From the NCBI GenBank assembly GCA_029939875.1, contig JAOZSC010000095.1, positions 1,309 through 8,168 of the forward strand: DNA of 6,860 nucleotides. Reading direction: 5' to 3'. The translations under genes were made by a program, and so were the position numbers. Source of the stretch: Desulfobacterales bacterium. GTDB lineage: Bacteria > Desulfobacterota > Desulfobacteria > Desulfobacterales > JAFDCJ01. This document shows, piece by piece, positions 5,321 through 6,860 of this stretch; the first letter of the stretch is position 1, and every line of letters begins with the position of its first letter. Under the pieces are notes generated by a model. The model was not told where the DNA came from, made no database searches, and saw nothing but the letters and a program-made list of their open reading frames with translations.

Positions 5321-6016
5321 GTGACCAGCGACCAGCAACCCGAAGACCGCGAATGGAAGCGGATGTGGTTTAAAACCAACAAGGTCTGGGTGGCCGCCGA
5401 CCCGGCGGGTGTGCCGATTACCAAGGACGGCAAGGTCCTGATCAAATACCAGCTAAAACAGGATTACAAGTACTGGGTCAATCAGAAAAACGTCCTTCCC
5501 ATCGAATCCGTACCACCGGAAATCCAGCGGGCAGCGAAAAAAAAACCCCGCCCACGCAAATCCGCCACCCATAACAAAACCGCTTCGAATGGTGCCGGAG
5601 AGACTGCGATTTGCAAGGATAAAATCTGTATTTATACTGATGGGGCGTCTTCGGGCAATCCGGGACCGGCCGGTATCGGGGTGTTGCTGCGGTATGGGCA
5701 AAGTGAAAAGGAAATTTCAGAATCCATCGGCATCGCCACCAATAACGTGGCCGAGCTCAAGGCCATCGAGGCAGGCCTGCGGGCACTGAAATCAACCGCC
5801 ATCCCTGTCCGGATTTTTACTGACAGCAGCTATGCTTGCGGTGTGCTGATGCGCAACTGGAAAGCGCGCAAAAATCAGCAGCTGGTCGACACCATCAAAA
5901 AAGCCATGGCTCACTTCAAGGACCTTGAAATCATCAAAGTCAAGGGACATTCCGGCCATCGGGATAATGAGCGGGTCGATTTTCTAGCCCGGACCGCAGT
6001 AAAAAAGGCCCGCTGA
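5321..6016 (+). CDS. rnhA: Ribonuclease HI with a distinct N-terminal domain
   Basis: RNase HI cleaves the RNA strand of RNA:DNA hybrids. It has 231 residues, against about 155 for the minimal enzyme. The RNase H fold covers about 101-231, with the catalytic set visible: Asp107 in YTDGASSGNPGP, Glu145 in NNVAELKA, Asp168 in FTDSSYA, His210 in KGHSGH and Asp220 in NERVDFLA. Residues 11-61, with WFKTNKVWVA and GKVLIKYQL, form a separate domain that I cannot name; it is not the usual hybrid-binding domain with its YYAV-type motif. A basic Lys/Arg/Pro linker follows (about 70-90). The start is GTG at 5321 with GAGGGA (5308-5313) at 7 nt. The first codons are made of heptad repeat (ACCAGCG, ACCAGCA, ACCCGAA), so the true start could be the ATG for Met15. 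It probably shares a transcript with the gene before it. Confidence 0.9.
   Translation: MTSDQQPEDREWKRMWFKTNKVWVAADPAGVPITKDGKVLIKYQLKQDYKYWVNQKNVLPIESVPPEIQRAAKKKPRPRKSATHNKTASNGAGETAICKDKICIYTDGASSGNPGPAGIGVLLRYGQSEKEISESIGIATNNVAELKAIEAGLRALKSTAIPVRIFTDSSYACGVLMRNWKARKNQQLVDTIKKAMAHFKDLEIIKVKGHSGHRDNERVDFLARTAVKKAR
5324..5344. repeat. Heptad words within the first codons of the RNase H gene
   Basis: ACCAGCG, ACCAGCA and ACCCGAA follow each other at 7-bp phase from 5324. CCAGCAA here is the reverse complement of TTGCTGG in island 1. The run encodes the low-complexity residues after the GTG start. Confidence 0.5.
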
Positions 6017-6047
6017 TAAAAAGCCCGACAAGACATTCTGCCGGGCT
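6017..6047 (-). terminator. Intrinsic terminator of the small membrane protein gene
   Basis: On the minus strand AGCCCG (complement of 6042-6047) pairs with CGGGCT (complement of 6022-6027) around 14 nt, and five U follow (6017-6021). It lies 29 nt beyond the stop of the minus-strand gene and touches the end of the convergent RNase H gene. On the plus strand the same stem has no U run, so it would work poorly there. Confidence 0.65.
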
Positions 6048-6075
6048 GACATCTGTACCCCCCCCAAAGGAGGGA

Positions 6076-6366
6076 TTATTCTTTTTTTAACTGTTCGATT
6101 TCTTGTTTGAGTTCGTCGATTTCGTTTTTATACTTTTCAACATCATCTCCGGCTGGGTCCGAAGAGGTGGCCGGGGCCTGCTCAACTTCATCCTTGTTCC
6201 AGCTGTCCTTGAGTTCATCATATCCCAGGTAGATGGCCAGAGCCCCTCCGAGCAATAACATGATGGGGATGGTACCGGCCAGAACAACAAGGAATTGAGA
6301 CCACCAGACCGCAATACCGATCAAACCGAGCAATGCTGCAACTGAGCCGCCGATTAATGTCTTCAT
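6076..6366 (-). CDS. Small two-TM membrane protein with C-terminal coiled coil
   Basis: A protein of 96 residues with no assigned function. Two hydrophobic segments are seen (about 4-22 and 25-48), separated by a WW pair (21-22); the second is Gly-rich with IPIMLLLGGALAIYLGYDELK. A short acidic linker rich in Ala, Pro and Ser (61-73) leads to a heptad helix with V76, Y79, I83, L86, I90 and L93 in a/d positions, a good short coiled coil in the cytoplasm or periplasm. The layout and WW-to-Gly/Pro spacing recall the small magnetosome membrane protein MamI, from memory only. The ATG at 6366 has a strong AAGGAGGG (complement of 6376-6383) at 9 nt, so it is very likely translated. It is monocistronic, convergent with the RNase H gene, and ends in TAA before the terminator at 6017-6047. 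Confidence 0.8.
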   Translation of the reverse strand: MKTLIGGSVAALLGLIGIAVWWSQFLVVLAGTIPIMLLLGGALAIYLGYDELKDSWNKDEVEQAPATSSDPAGDDVEKYKNEIDELKQEIEQLKKE

Positions 6367-6383
6367 ATAAAGTAACCCTCCTT

Positions 6384-6744
6384 TCGCCTTAAATCGATCT
6401 GTCTAATTTCATCATTGGGGTGAATATCATTTTTTGAAAAATAACACAACCCCATCCACAACACAAGCCAATAAATTATTGCAAAGCAGCTGTAACTCTG
6501 TTAATTTGAGATATCAGAATTGTCACTACTTATCAAACCCCGACGAACGTTCGGGATTACTATAAACAATCTTGCAGCGTATGGAAACTAATTTTTTAAA
6601 GCCGATTTTTAGCAAAATTTTACGTCCGATTCAACGACCTTTTCTCATATCCCTCCGGCGGCTATCGAGCGTCACTGGTTAAAGGATTGCATTCAGCTGC
6701 ACAATTTAGGCTAAGACCTCCCGACAACGTTACGGACTCATTAT
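6384..6744. other. Non-coding stretch with one dyad
   Basis: About 360 bases with stops in all frames, no RNA gene that I recognise and a clearly lower GC content than the genes until about 6640. It should hold the promoter of the small membrane protein gene (minus strand); the only candidate I see, TTGTGT-17-TATTTT in 6436-6467, is weak. A C/A-rich tract lies at 6443-6470. The perfect palindrome CGAACGTTCG at 6544-6553 sits within CCCGA-n7-TCGGG (6539-6555), a small hairpin or regulator site with no U run. Confidence 0.5.
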
Positions 6745-6860
6745 ATGACCCCGTTGACAAGAAAAACGCCGCGTGCCCCCGGCAGCAAAACCCGTCGGTG
6801 GCGACCCGGCACCCGGCGTAACACCGGCGATCATTTTGCCTGGCTGCTGCCGGCAAAACC
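6745..6860 (+). CDS. Possible 5' end of a plus-strand gene cut by the window edge
   Basis: An ATG at 6745 opens a frame that runs to the edge without a stop (38 codons), beginning MTPLTRKTPRAPGSKTRRW and ending in a hydrophobic WLLPAK. The N-terminus is strongly basic. Third codon positions are GC-rich, as in the window's clear genes. Against it, the ribosome binding site is weak (GGA at 6734-6736, 8 nt) and the opposite strand is also open. The other two plus frames have stops here. No family is recognised. Confidence 0.35.
   Translation, partial: MTPLTRKTPRAPGSKTRRWRPGTRRNTGDHFAWLLPAK

Noticed and set aside
6058..6065. C8 homopolymer as a phase-variation switch
   Set aside because: It lies after the stop codon of the membrane protein gene, so slippage would not change any reading frame seen here.
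6544..6553. LexA/DinR box
   Set aside because: The half-sites CGAAC and GTTCG touch with no 4-bp spacer, unlike the known box, and no SOS gene is adjacent.
6662..6856. Minus-strand 64-residue open frame
   Set aside because: No ribosome binding site can be judged at the edge, the composition is Cys/Arg-rich in the manner of an antisense shadow, and the plus-strand frame is the better candidate.

Overview
The window looks like part of the chromosome of an anaerobic, mid-GC bacterium, most likely a member of the Desulfobacterota (sulfate-reducer-like). This is inferred from the style of a four-subunit ferredoxin-dependent 2-oxoacid oxidoreductase, a ferredoxin-based anaerobic metabolism, and short-word repeats in the spacers; no rRNA or other taxonomic marker is present.

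Layout. Positions 13-3821 form one minus-strand transcription unit, read right to left: a P-loop ATPase of the MinD/ParA/CobQ type, a 2x[4Fe-4S] ferredoxin subunit (korD), the alpha subunit (korA, VorB-type), the TPP-binding beta subunit (korB) and the gamma subunit (korC). Together D, A, B and C make a 2-oxoacid:ferredoxin oxidoreductase, which links CoA-dependent oxidation of a 2-oxoacid (2-oxoglutarate or a branched-chain 2-oxoacid) to reduced ferredoxin. A good sigma70-type promoter lies at 3918-3946, and a terminator-like hairpin with a U run stands between it and the first gene, so the operon may be attenuated. Divergently, on the plus strand, come a NamZ-type (DUF1343/GH171) protein without a signal peptide (4070-5248) and a ribonuclease HI with an unusual N-terminal domain (5321-6016). 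A minus-strand gene for a 96-residue two-TM protein with a C-terminal coiled coil (6076-6366) converges on them and has its own terminator. The last 490 bases are mostly AT-rich non-coding DNA, with a possible plus-strand gene start running off the right edge.

The most unusual signal is in the spacers. The two long gaps inside the kor operon (227 and 203 nt) are built largely of degenerate tandem words phased at exactly 7 bp. Each island has a different word, and several islands are followed by inverted copies. The namZ-rnh gap carries six 9-bp units, the namZ/kor divergent gap carries a perfect 11-bp tandem duplication, and a heptad run enters the first codons of the RNase H gene. No named repeat family that I know covers this set in this kind of organism. 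It is the best candidate here for something undescribed.
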